Assembly (NCBI GenBank): GCA_947561715.1
Contig: OX387202.1
Location: 3,472,001 to 3,536,000 of the forward strand
Direction of reading: 5' to 3'
Length of the DNA: 64,000 nucleotides
Source: Ascidia mentula
Taxonomy: Eukaryota > Chordata > Ascidiacea > Phlebobranchia > Ascidiidae
Shown: positions 23,941 through 35,610 of the stretch, in pieces
Layout: each line of letters opens with the position of its first letter
How positions within the stretch are numbered: the stretch's first letter is position 1
Translations under genes and position numbers: made by a program
The notes under the pieces: generated by a model
The model's input: only the letters and a program-made list of their open reading frames with translations
What the model was told of the DNA's origin: nothing
Databases searched by the model: none

Positions 23941-24090
23941 CCACTGTTTCGACCTATAAGGTCTCATCAGTTCATCTGTTGTGAATATCAGACGACTTTA
24001 CTGACAAAAACGGCCAAGCAAAGACTTCCACTTTTGCACTGATGAGACCTTTCAGGTCGAAAAAAAGGCCCTCTGTATGCAGCTTAGACA
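23941..24090. ncRNA. Inverted pair of hammerhead ribozyme-like motifs
   Basis: On the minus strand at 23946-23970 lies CTGATGA, stem GACCT-TAT-AGGTC, then GAAAC. On the plus strand at 24039-24062 lies CTGATGA, stem GACCT-TTC-AGGTC, then GAAA, followed at about 24079 by TGTA-TGCAGC, a possible NUH site with partial stem I. The flanks resemble the repeat at 53704-54440, so this is an older inverted insertion of that family. Confidence 0.6.
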
Positions 24091-24149
24091 ATTCATATTA
24101 TTGGCTCTACTTTGCTTAAAGCTATTGTATTTGGATAAATAGGTTCACT

Positions 24150-24470
24150 GATAAGCATTGCAGTCTGGCTGGATCAGCCACTTTCCCCTGACAAGTCGAA
24201 GCGAGATATAAAAAAGTCAAGCTCCCGGTGAGGTTTGAACTCACGACCTTTGGCAAACCGGCCCAATGCTCTATTGACCAAGCCACATAAGCGCAGCGGT
24301 CCAGTGGGGTATATTGTGGTGAGCTTTACATTTACGCAGTTATCTTCAACACAGCAATCAAACAACTAATGCATCATGCAATCGCATTGTATAGGAGGAT
24401 GTAAAATAGGAGGTTTGCCAAGGCTGTGATTGCCAGGAAAACAGGTCTGTATGCAATGATTATGCAAGAA
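24150..24470 (-). repeat. Composite tRNA-derived SINE, second copy
   Basis: It has the same parts and orientation as 4564-4897: 'ctggatcagccact', the tRNA-like unit (about 24226-24295, read on minus, with diverged A and B boxes), 'ggggtatattgtgg', and the arm 'ggctgtgattgcc'. It is more diverged than the intron 1 copy. Target duplications were not found. Confidence 0.65.
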
Positions 24471-24479
24471 AAATCCTAA

Positions 24480-26477
24480 CAAAATGAGGTTTTATGTTTC
24501 ATTTTATACCTTAGGCCAAACTAAGGGTTTCGTCTTGCTAACAAAGACACTCCCATTTCTATCCATTGCCCAGTTCCGCTCCATGATTATTAAAAAGCGA
24601 TGAAACCTTCCAACCTATGTTACGCGGTCAAGGGTAAATATGTCAATAGAAATGGTTTTACGTGTGGAAGAGAATATCCCCTTTCTTCTGTGTCCGCCAG
24701 CCAAAAGTTCGACTTCGCGACAACTTTTGAACGAATTAAGATATCGTTTATTAATTGATGTCGCTTAAATACTATTGAATGAATTCAATGTAATTCGATA
24801 CCTAATGACGGAGTATCGAAATTCACATCAAACTGAAATTGCCGCGGTGCAATTTTAAGTACACGATACTTTTGCTTTTAAAACAATTACCTGCAAAAAT
24901 ATTTCTTGAAACAATTCAACATCAGGTTGTGACGTCACAGCAATATTATCACCACATTTTATGTTTGACTGACCAGAAAAACTATGACATTGAATAAACT
25001 AGAAATGTGGGCAGCGAGAAACATTTAGCAGTTAATTATTGATTTCTACTGATAGAAGTTAAAGAATCAGACTTGAAAACTTACTGCGACAACTTATTTA
25101 ATCACAATTTACAAACATCACACACAATATATATTACAACACGTCACAGACTTTAATATCAGCATTAACATTCGTTTGCGCACAATATAAAGATCAAAAT
25201 GCATGGCTACCTCAGTCCAACAGAACCCCGACCGTTCGCCTTTTTCGCATATTCTTGATCATTGAAGCGTCAAAATGAGAAAAAATGTCTCGTTGCTAGT
25301 CTATCCGATGACGCTAAAGCTTGAAAAAAATCAAAATGCATCGGACAGATGAACGATACACGTCACAGGTCAAATGTCATCACTGGTACGAACTTAAACT
25401 TTTTATCCGTCACACAATGGCACAAACGCACCACAAACGTTTTTCAACACGAATTGTTCAAGAAAATGTACTGCAGAGTTAAATACATCTCTGGCGCCAG
25501 CTAACGTTGAAACGAAACTCGAACTAAGTTTCCTATGCATATAAACGAATTGCTGTCGTCATTAAAAATAACTCCAATGAATTAATTGCTTCAACGGGTT
25601 ATGCCAAATTCAATCATAATTGCCCCTGAACATTCGTCTAAATACAGTATAAGCAATACGGCACAACAGAATTCAATTTCTGTTACCATTATATCAAAGT
25701 TACCGATATATCACTACGCCTTACGTATGTCATTGGCCATCTTCATCAAATTCATGATTATTATAGACCAACCTGGAGAGCCATGATCATCGCATTTTTT
25801 AATTTTTTATTGTTAATAGCATTTTTAATTGTAAGCTGGAAAAAATCCTAAAGAGAAGACAATTTTCTCCGCACTAAAGTATATGTGAAGAAATTTGAAT
25901 CACTCCAACCAATCCTTTATCATCGTGTGGCATTTCCACCTGTTTCGCTTTTGTATAACCATTTGGTATCGGTGATGTTTTTTTTGCCCTACAGTTTTCC
26001 TGTCCTTCTATTTCAAGAAATATTTTTCCCTTTACAAACGTCGAAAATACGGAACAATTTATTTAAAACAAAAAACAATAAAATACCAATCGTGTACATT
26101 TATGTATTTTATTTCCTGAACAGGAACGTCGATGCCTTGTGAGGAGAAACAACCATAGAGAAAACAAGCATTAAAACACCAGCTATAATATTTGCGCTGG
26201 ATTCTGACAGTATGTAGTCTGACCCACATCGCAATTAACCGTGTCACGTTTATAAAGCGTTTCGGGGATCTCGTGTTCTGATCTGTAGATTGTAAACATG
26301 GCGATGTGGAATATACATGAAATTATTATTTCTTTGTTTGTTTATTAACCACGTTTACACACAGTTGCGTTACAAGTTCGTGACTACTGCGCTACGTATT
26401 TGAAAAACCAACGACGTGTCAAAATAACCTTGGTAACACAAACAACCAAGCCTACAATCTTTATTGGAGTGTTTTGT
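24480..26477. other. Spacer between D and PARP-E
   Basis: About 25190-25400 is a copy of the dispersed repeat at 19300-19530 and 32600-32850 ('gttcgcctttttcgcatat', 'gaagcgtcaaaat'). No gene was recognised in the rest. Confidence 0.45.
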
Positions 26478-28514
26478 TTATTGTTGGTATGAAATGATAT
26501 AGGAGGGTTAAGCGCTCACGTCTTTAAATATGACGTATATATGTGGTGCTTGTATGGTGTCTACCGCACTGTGATAAGGTGCATCCCCTCTTCCAGTTTT
26601 AAGATATTTCATGTCTTTATGGCCCAAGCAGTAATAACCAGTGATTACTTCGGAGAAAAACATTCTGCGAATGCCATCTTCGTCCTTCTCAGCGTATCTG
26701 TGTGAGTAGCTGGCTGCCGTGGCGAAATAAACTCCTTTTCCATAGACAGTACCTGGAAAGAATTGGTTTAAACTTAACGCAATATCAGCAGTGTTCGCTA
26801 TATTACCGTTGTAACCGCTGTAACTTCTGTCAAATCCATTCTTGCAAATATCCATAAGAGCTTCCTTTGTAGTTCCGTGAAATAGTTCTTTTGTCACCGC
26901 AATATGATTCATGTGATGACGATGCAATTGTTCTTTCACAAATTGCTTCTGCACCGTAAACTGATGGAATAATCTACTATTCTGTACTCGTTCGATCTGG
27001 AAAGCAAAATATTTATAGCTGATATTTGTTTAAACTGGTATAATTTCAAATTGACTTGATTGGTACCTTGACAATTTTGTGTTGAGAAGAAAACAGAAAT
27101 TTATTACCAACATAATGAAATTGTGAGGATGCCTCATCCAACATCACAATCTGGTAATGCTTTGTCACACTTCATTGAGCACCAGTTACTTGGAACATCT
27201 TACAAAAATATCAAAACGTTTTGTGCCGCCCTTGGTACAAATAGAAAAGTTTTAAACTTGCCTAATTCTTTTTCACTCAAAGCCACATTCTTCAATTCCA
27301 GTTCAATCTTATGCTGCAATGTAAGTAACTGTACTTGTTCCTCATGCTTAAGTCTCATGAAGCTGAGTTCACATTTATACTCTTCCTGTAGGACTTCCTT
27401 AATGACCGCTTGCGAATCCAAAGACAAATCTTTCATCAAGTTTTCTACTTCTTCTTCGTATTTTTTTTTTTCTTTTTCAATATCACGTTTAATGTATCGA
27501 GTTATTCCTTTTTGTATCCGCAGCTCACTCTGCAACTGCTGGCGTTCAATTTCCCATTCAAGCTCTCTTTGCCTGAAAAACTTCTTGTCTTTTGTTTCTG
27601 GGAAAAATTTTAATGCAGAAAACATTAAATCTGGGATCTCTGCATCACAACCTCATGTAGTGTAACGTTTATGCGTGACGTAGTGTTCACATTTACGTAA
27701 TTTTCCATTAGGTAATGCAGAGTGACTTGCAGTTTTGTACCGCCCAGATAAATACCACAGTTCTCGGAACTGCCCAGGGAGAATTGATCGTAACACGTAA
27801 TTATGTATCGCGGTTCGCACGCAAGCCGCATAACTGATTGTCTTTAAATCTCTGGTTTCTGTGGCCCGAATTCATTCCACATTGTGGAATCGCTACTCTG
27901 CGCTGGGCTTTTGCCTAGTGTAGTTTCACCATTCCATTCTACATTTTGGGTACGCCTTTAGCGTAGAATCAACGTCTGTATATTCTACTCTGGGGCTGAG
28001 TTGTATTTCTGAACATATATCTTTCGTCTTGGTGAATAAAACGAACTAACACAAGTTTGGTTAGTATCGAAGAGCAGTTGAACACGCAGTTCAAACAAAC
28101 AAACAATACACATTCCTACAGTAGCGAATAAATTTAGTTATAACAATAAAGTTCGCAGTATCGTTGGTGTGGAAGAGAATGACGCTACCCAGGTAAAAAT
28201 ATACAAAACATCTACGTACAGAGCTAATCAATATATTACATCACATAGTGGTATAAAATCTCAAAGTTGTATGCGAAAAATAAACAAATGCCCGCGCCAG
28301 TAAATATTTTGATTTAAAAAATACATTCCGCATTATAAATTTAACGAACACAAAGTACAGATTCATCTGCAGTAGCGAAACGTTTTAAAGCTAAGATTCT
28401 ACCATTATCATTACAACGGCAATATGTATTTTTACCTAAATTGCCTTTTGTTAAATATGAAAGGAAACTCAGAAAGAAGGCAATGAATCCGTAAACCCAT
28501 TCAACTTCACCCAT
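26478..28514 (-). pseudogene. PARP-E: membrane-anchored coiled-coil PARP, disrupted
   Basis: Four minus-strand exons are seen. The anchor exon 28514-28436 encodes MGEVEWVYGFIAFFLSFLSY, with a hydrophobic signal-anchor. The coil exon (about 27600-27258) encodes KKFFRQRELEWEIERQQL and on. The linker exon is about 27196-27068 and the PARP exon about 26997-26478. Anchor and coil join in phase. The coil-linker donor is GC (AG|GCAAGT), a functional minor class. The linker has one extra G near 27153 relative to C and F, shifting the frame. The PARP exon has FHGT and YGKGVYFATAASYS but a TAA at 26508-26510 in place of the Tyr of AYPSYIISY, removing the third triad residue. It was probably a membrane-tethered mono-ADP-ribosyltransferase and is now likely inactive. 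Confidence 0.72.
27661..28120. mobile_element. Solo LTR of an LTR retrotransposon (fossil)
   Basis: This 460-bp element begins TGTAACG and ends CCTACA. It is flanked by the 4-bp repeat GTAG (27657-27660 and 28121-28124) and sits in the first intron of PARP-E. The matching place in PARP-C reads straight through (tcatgtag then cgaatt), an empty site. No internal region is present. It is younger than the C/E duplication. Confidence 0.8.
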
Positions 28515-28659
28515 GTTCAGATCCATATTACGCATAATTTGAAGTTCCTGCCAGAAATCTGCAAAATATCAAAATACTCAAAATATTCAGCTACAACATA
28601 AACTTTTCTGGTTTATCATGACTACACAACATTGTTTTTCACTTTTTCTTTTTTTCATA

Positions 28660-29400
28660 TTTTTTTCTCTCTGCTGCCCAAAAACATTCTCATTTTTAAT
28701 TTGCCGAAACCACAGTGCACCAAGACCTGGGTTGATGTTATTGAACAATAATCAAAAGTCCGCATTTGATGTACACTTGATTAGTTTGGAACTATATTGA
28801 TGAACGTCACATTTTTCAATGTGCGACCATCACCGTTTTTCAAGAATGTTTACAGCAAGATCTTAGAATAGTTTTACTATCCTGTTGTGCCCTAACTTAT
28901 GGTTGATTAGTTTTTATACATTTGTAGGTATGTAACTTGACTGCCTTTCAATAGGAAACCAGGTTAGTACATAACTTTTAGTTTGACAGTCGTCAAAAGC
29001 AAATCGCTGCCTTTTGCAATACTTTCCTATGTTACTCCAATTATTTATCGACAAAGGTTACACCGTAGTGCCTCAGTCAAGCCTGACCTAACAGTAGACG
29101 GAAATTTGTTTGCTAAGCTCAAAACCCTTTTCTCGTATTTGTTGAACCACAAGCTGAATTTGGGTGTTACGCATGGTTTGTTTTCAACGATTCAGTAAAT
29201 TTTGTGTTTCGTCTCAAATTATTTGGTGATCAGTTGGGAACCCAACGGACCGACGTTGACCGAAATGTACCACAAAATAGAATCCTTTGTGTGTCCTAGT
29301 TCAAAAGCTAGTCCAGCATTGTAGTCATTAGCTTCACTGCTGAAACCTTATAGGTCGAAAGAGTATGCACCACTGTATGCAATTCACAAAGCACTGCAAT
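28660..29400 (+). repeat. Flanking block beta, copy 2 (upstream of PARP-E)
   Basis: It is a close match to 34680-35400 and 16850-17560. A decayed hammerhead core lies at 29338-29361 (CTGCTGA, ACCTTATAGGT, CGAAA). The stretch 29400-29870 beyond it continues into sequence similar to 35400-35610 and then into unrecognised DNA. Confidence 0.7.
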
Positions 29401-29879
29401 TACAAAGCGAATCTTTGCTTAAAACATAAGTGTACGTTTAAAATGCAATTGTTTGTTTTCCTGAACACGATCCAGTAAATCAATATCTCAAAACTATTCA
29501 GCTTCTACTTTGAACAAATGACTTCACGACTGGTTGAAGGTTACAGTACTACTCACCACGCTTGACTGAATTGAGAAGGATCTAAAAACAATGGCGGTTT
29601 GCAGTCTGTAAATATGTTATATTCACTACTTTTCCTTACAGATTGCAAATATTGCAAATGCGCACAATTACGAACGTTAAAGATACACAATTAAAGCACA
29701 AACGATAAACTAACATTTTAAAAACAACTGCGTTATGCAGACCAATTTTACAGACAGAAAGAAGGCAACGTAACTGGTGAAAATAACTCCGTATCTATAG
29801 CCAACACTGCTGTACATTATATAGTCTTCGAAGTAGCTACTAAAATAGCAAAAGGCTCAAATTTTTAAGCGATTTATTG

Positions 29880-31400
29880 TTGATATTGTTTGGGTATCGT
29901 TTGGTGCTGCAACTACCACTGCCATACGACATAAATTGGCTCAGTGTTTTGCACTAGCTGGGTTACAGCTAACTATCCGACAGGCCACTACGGCCGAACA
30001 ACCTTCCTGTTTGGAATTCCTTGATGTGTGTCATGTGTCTGATCCGGCGTTACTGGCAGGTTTTAAAACATGATCTACCTAAAACCTACCGCCCTTGATC
30101 GGACGTATGCGCCGGTTAAATGACCATGACGAGGACTGTATAGATGCATTAAAGTCGCGACAGGACAAAGCAAATAAATCAGGCTTCCCCGCCAAGATGA
30201 CGCGAGATGTCGTAGCCACAGCCAGCAAATGGAAATCCAGATTTTTCTGTGAAAAAACGGTGGACAAGGCAACGAAGCCGCGCAAACTTATTTGGGCCAC
30301 GGATTTCCCTAACATTCTGATACTGTCGCCCAAGGAAATGCATCTACAGAGCAATGTAACTATTGTTTACAGAAGAGGACAAACTATATCACAGCAACTG
30401 TGTACAAACACATAGCACGTCAAACAGAACATTTAATAGTTTGTGGCCAATCTGCTTCGTGTGGTCATTGCGCTTTGTGTGGCCACTACGGCCAACACGA
30501 GTCAATGGTAGAAACAACGTTCTGTGCACCCCCACAGGAACAATCAATTTGCATTAGCGACTAACCTGTTGCGACTTCGGTATTTACGTGGCGTCATGTA
30601 AGAATGTGGGGCTCAGTACGTAGGTCAGACAAAAAACCTCTTCTCTACACGATGGAATATGCACAGATCCACGTGGAATAAGTTTCAATGCCTACCGGAT
30701 AATGATGCCACAGCATTAGGCAACCACTTCAAAACAAAGCATACTCATCTTTTCCACCAGAAACCCTCATTATCACGCTGTTACAGTGTCACATTCGTGC
30801 ACAAACCGCCTGCAGAGAATTTGGATGTATATGAGGATATGTGGTTGCATAGGACACGGGCACAGATCAACGTGCAGAGTATGATCACACCTGTATGCAA
30901 ATAGTATATTTGCAATGTGACTTGTTTGTTCATAATTGCTCTTGTTGTTTTGCTGTAGCGCTTTATGTCGTCACGGTTGTGAGACACAGCCAACAATCAT
31001 TGTGCGCCTAAAGGCTCAAAAGTTCGAACCTCGTGTTCCCTTCTTTGTGGTGTTTTTTCCTCTTTACAGTTTGTTGCATTTTTGGCGTCGCGTATGTATT
31101 GAGTTATTGGACTTGTTCGAGAGTTTTGTCAGGCTTTGTGCGATACAGTTTTTGTTGGAATTATACAGGCAGTCAGTTACCAGTTCATTTCTTACATATC
31201 TAGGTTTTGATGTGTATTCTTTATTTTTTGATGTTTTTAAATTTCTACTGAGGTATTATCCTGTATATATGGCAGGCCTTCGCTTGTACTAGGTTATTTT
31301 ACGTTGTTTGTACACTTTGCAGAAACTGATGATGCCCTTTTCAGGGCAAATTATATGTTTCTGATAAAAATAAAAACATCTTTGAAAGAGCTGTCTGAAA
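29880..31400 (+). mobile_element. Penelope-like element 1, 5'-truncated fossil
   Basis: In order there are pieces of the reverse transcriptase C-terminal part (about 29890-30100, with FLDV; then RMRRLNDHDED; then VYRRGQTISQ near 30360), a GIY-YIG endonuclease segment (about 30600-30900, YVGQT then RWNMHRS) and a 3' tail with a hammerhead-like core at 31325-31350 (CTGATGA-TGCCC...GGGCA). This order fits Penelope-like elements. The copy is incomplete and carries several breaks. The 3' end is homologous to element 2 at 36.9-37.8 kb. Confidence 0.75.
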
Positions 31401-32337
31401 GATTGACTAAAAAACGTTTTACTCAGCAACTACAGATACGGTTATTGATCGACAGCCTACCAGGTTGGCTTGGTTCACCGATTCGGTGTAGTTATTGTTT
31501 TTTCATCAGCATATTTTATATATTTTATATTAAAGTGGAATAAATTTAAAAGCGAGTTTAACGCGTTTGATGGACGCGACAGAGCACACTCTATTGACAA
31601 GAGAAGGTATATCGAGCTAACTCACGTCATGTAATGTTACTGAGCAAAGAAACGCACCATCCCCGTCTTATTGGAGTACTAAGTATTGTGGAAGTGCTGC
31701 TATACCCTTTGAAATATATTTGTTGTAGGGGTACCTTTAGTTTTATGCAATATTGCCATGACCGTGTCACATGCACTTTAGCACAAGACAATTTGGGCCA
31801 TTGCCAACAATAATATTCAATCAATTCTTTTCTGGTAAATTATCACCAACCAAATTAAATCAATACAACTTGTGGATTATAGTCAGTCATCTTACTTTAT
31901 ACTCAACAAAATATTTTTTACTTTTGAATACACAAAGTGAACTTTCTTATGTGGATCTATAATATTTCTGTAGCTATAAATACACAGCGTTATTAATACC
32001 TGGCCTCCCTTGAGTAAAGTTTGTAAAGAAACTTGCGACAAAAGTGAAAACATAGTTTACGTAGCTTACTTCACTCAGCGTGTTCAGTTAAGAAATAATC
32101 ATAAAGTTTTACGTAGCACTTTTCTGACAAAAAAAATGTTACTGACAGAATAGTTGGTCCCGACTATTACGTTTCTTTTTAGATCATTTCTAAAACATGT
32201 AACCTACGAAAGCCTCTGCATTTGATTCTCGACCGAATAAACTATGTTTCACCTTGATAAAGGCACTTAGTGGTAATGATTGTCAACAATTTTTAGAATG
32301 GTGTTTTGCCGAGCGGTTGTCTGGGCCATAACTCATG
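31400..32337. other. Unrecognised spacer with a small dispersed repeat
   Basis: About 31660-31790 resembles 59310-59400 ('gtacctttagttttatgcaa', 'ccgtgtcacatgcacttta'). Nothing else was identified. Confidence 0.45.
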
Positions 32338-33061
32338 AAAAGTCGAGCAAACTTCTGGGACGTTAAATATACAGTGACCAGACAAAGGGTATAATATTGG
32401 TTGGCAGTCGTACCTTTGTAACCTCAAATTCGAAGTGACAGCTGCATGGGACTACGTTTCACGCATGTGGTTGTACAAATATTTAAGTAGAAGTAACTAC
32501 GTCGATTCCAATAACCTTCCAGTGAACTTCCTTTTATTTAAAGTGCGATGACAAAACTCATTCCTTTTTTTGAGTCTTTTATAGACAGTCGGTGGATTTG
32601 TATCCACCGTAAGACGGCAAGGTGTGTATGTTTGTTTTGCTTCCACCGCCAGATACAACGTCAGTCTCGTTCGCCTTTTTTGCGTATCGTTGATCAACGA
32701 AGCGTAAAAATCGAGAAAAAAACTGTCCTGATTCATCCGATGAGTTTGGAGATCAAACACGAAAGTAAATCAAAATGCAATCGACAGATAAACGATATTC
32801 GCCACTGGTCCAATGTCATCCCAGTGATGAAGTTGTGACTACAAAGGTTTAATCGAGGCTTTTAACAAAAAGATGAGACTGGCTGTAATTAGAAATTTAT
32901 ATTTATCAACCTGTGCATCATCAGTTCCCTCAAAGTAAACACAAGAATAAAATGATGTAAAAAACGTCGGATAAACGACAACAATAAATAAAAAGACTTG
33001 ATTTGCAAAGATATCCAGGTTAAAACTAGCACCAAAACCTACTAACTTCATTTTATTCTGC
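32338..33061. repeat. Flanking block gamma, copy 2 (3' of PARP-F)
   Basis: It is homologous to 18350-19727 without the extra 700 bp found there. It contains the 'ccgtaagacggcaaggtgt' repeat and, on the minus strand near 32930, a relic CTGATGATGCACAGG like the Penelope-like tail. Confidence 0.65.
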
Positions 33062-34514
33062 TTATTGATAATATGAAATGATGTAGGAGGGGTAAGCGCT
33101 CACGTCTTTAAATATGACGTATATATGTGGTGTTTGTGGGTTGTCCACTGCACTGTGATGAGGAACACCCCTACTGTCAGTGGTAAGATATCGCATTTCT
33201 TCGTGTCCCAGGCAGTAATATCCGGTAATTACTTCGGAGAAAAACATTCTGCGAATGCTATTTTCGTCCTCATCAGCGAATCTATGTGAGTAACGAGCTG
33301 TCGTGGAGAAATAAACCCCTTTTCCATAGACAGTGCCTGGAATGAATTGGTTTAAATTTATTACAACACGAGCAGTGTTTGTTATATCCTGCATTACCGT
33401 TGCGACCGCTGTAACTCCTATCAAATCCATTCTTACAAATTCCATCAAAAGACTTTTTCGATGTTCCGTGAAATAATTCTTTAGTTACAGGAATATGGCC
33501 CAGTTTATGACGATGCAACTGTTCTTTTGCAAGTTGCTTTTGCACCGAAAATTGGTGAAATAATCTACTATTCTGTACTCGTTCAATCTGGAAATAGATG
33601 CTATTTGTTTCAACACGTATAATTTTATGTTGACTTGGCAGTTACCTTGACAACCTTGTCCTGAAAAGAAAGCAGAAATTTCTTTCCAACATGATGAAAT
33701 TCTGAGGATGCCTCATCCAAGACCACAATCTGTAACGCTTTGTCACGCTTTATTGAGCACCAGTTACTTGGAACATCTTGAAACGTTTTGTGGTGAAATC
33801 AGGTATATAGTTTAAAACTGAAGCTTACCTGTTTCATTTTTAGTCCTCATCAGAGTTTTGACCTGATGCTGTAGGACTGCTATAATGGCAATTTGTGAAA
33901 CTGAATCCTTTGTTACATTTTTCGCTTGTTTTTCGTATTCTTGCTTTTCATTTTCATGATCACGTTTAATATTTCGAGTTATTCCTTTCTGAATCCGCAG
34001 CTCACTCTGCAACTGCTGGTGTTCAATTTCCCATTCAAGCTCTCTTTGCCTGAAAAACTTCTTGTCTTGTGTTTCTGGGAAAACAAAATTGTAATGCAGA
34101 AAATATTAAATCTGGAATATTTGAAGCACAACGTTATAACACTAAAGTTCTTAGAATCGTTGGTGTGGAAAAGAATGACGCCAACCATATAAAGTTATTC
34201 GAAACATCTACGTACACAGCTAATCAATATATTACATCACATAGTGGTATAAAATCTCAAATTTTTATGGGAAAATAATTAAAATAAATGGGCGCGCCAG
34301 TAAATATTTTCATTTAAAAAACTCTTTACTCATTATAAATTCAACAAACACAAAGTGCAGATCCATCTGTAGTAGCGAAACGTTGTAAAGCTATGATTCT
34401 ATCATTATTATTACAATGGCAATATGTATTTTTACCTAAAATGCCTTTTGTTAAATATGAAAGAAAACTAAAAAAGCAGGCAATGAAACCGTAAACCCAT
34501 TCCACTTCACCCAT
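33062..34514 (-). pseudogene. PARP-F: membrane-anchored coiled-coil PARP with a frameshift
   Basis: Minus-strand exons are: anchor 34514-34436 (MGEVEWVYGFIACFFSFLSY, hydrophobic signal-anchor); coil about 34074-33829 (KKFFRQRELEWEIEHQQL, only about 80 residues); linker about 33778-33648 (VPSNWCSIKRDK...KVVK), open; and PARP about 33589-33062. Phases fit across all joins. In the PARP exon about four extra bases near 33390 shift the frame between GRNGN and the YGKGVYFSTTARYS part; both sides are otherwise open, ending AYPSYIISYYQ. The anchor start at MGEVEW is supported because the upstream ATGs used by E run into a stop here. This is probably a recent pseudogene; a sequencing or assembly error cannot be excluded. 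Confidence 0.75.
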
Positions 34515-34639
34515 GTTCAGATATTACGCATACTTTGAAGTTAATACCAATTCCTGCCAGAAATCTATACAAATAACAAAATACTCAGAACATTCAGCTA
34601 CAACATAAACTGTTCTGGTCGGTCATGACTAGCACCAAC

Positions 34640-35610
34640 ATTGTTTATCACTTTTTCTTTTATTCACATTTTTTTTCTCTTTGCTGCCCAAAAACATTCT
34701 GATTTCAATTTGCCGAAACCACAGTGTACCAAGACCTGGATTTATGTTATTAAACAATCATCAGAAGTCTGCATTTGATGCACACGTGATTAGTTTGGAA
34801 CTGTATTGATGAACGTCACATTTGTCAATGTGCGACTAACACCGTATTTCAAGAATGTTTACAGCAATATCTTAGAATAGTTTTATTATCCTGTTGTGCC
34901 CTAACTTATGGTTGGTTAGTTTTTATACATTTGTAGGTATGTAACTTCACTGCCTTTTAATAGGAAACCAGGTTAGTACATAACTTTTAGCTGACGGTCG
35001 TCAAAAACAAATCGTTGCCTCCTGCAGTACTTTCCTATGTTAATCCAATTATTTATCGACAAAGGTTACACCGTAGTTCCTCGGTCAAGCCTATACTAAC
35101 AGTAGACGGAAATTTGTTTGCGAAGCTCAAAACCCTTTTCTCGTGTTTGTTGAACCACAAGCTGAATTCGGGCGTTACGCATGGTTTGTTTTCAACGATT
35201 CCGTAAATTTTGTGTTTCGTCTCAAATTATTTGGTGATCAGTTGGGAACCCAACGGACCGACGTTGACCAAAATGTACCACAAAATAGAATCCTCTGTGT
35301 TTCCTAGTTCAAAAGCTAGTCCAGCATTGTAGTCACTAGCTTCACTGCTGAAACCATATAGGTCGAAAATCTATGCACTACAGTATGCAATTCACAAAGC
35401 ACTGCAATTACGAAACGAATCTTTTCGTGAAAAACGTGTACGTTTGAAATGTAATTATTTGCTTTCCTGAACACGATCCAGTAAATCAATATCTCAAAAC
35501 TATTCAGCTTCTTCTTTCAACAAACGATATCACGACTGGTTAAAGGTTGCGGTACTGCTCACCACGCTTGACTGAATTGAGAAGGATCTAAAAACCATGG
35601 CGGTTTGCAG
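34640..35610 (+). repeat. Flanking block beta, copy 3 (upstream of PARP-F)
   Basis: It matches 28640-29590 almost base for base and 16850-17560 more loosely. A decayed hammerhead core lies at about 35339-35362. There are no open genes. Confidence 0.7.
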
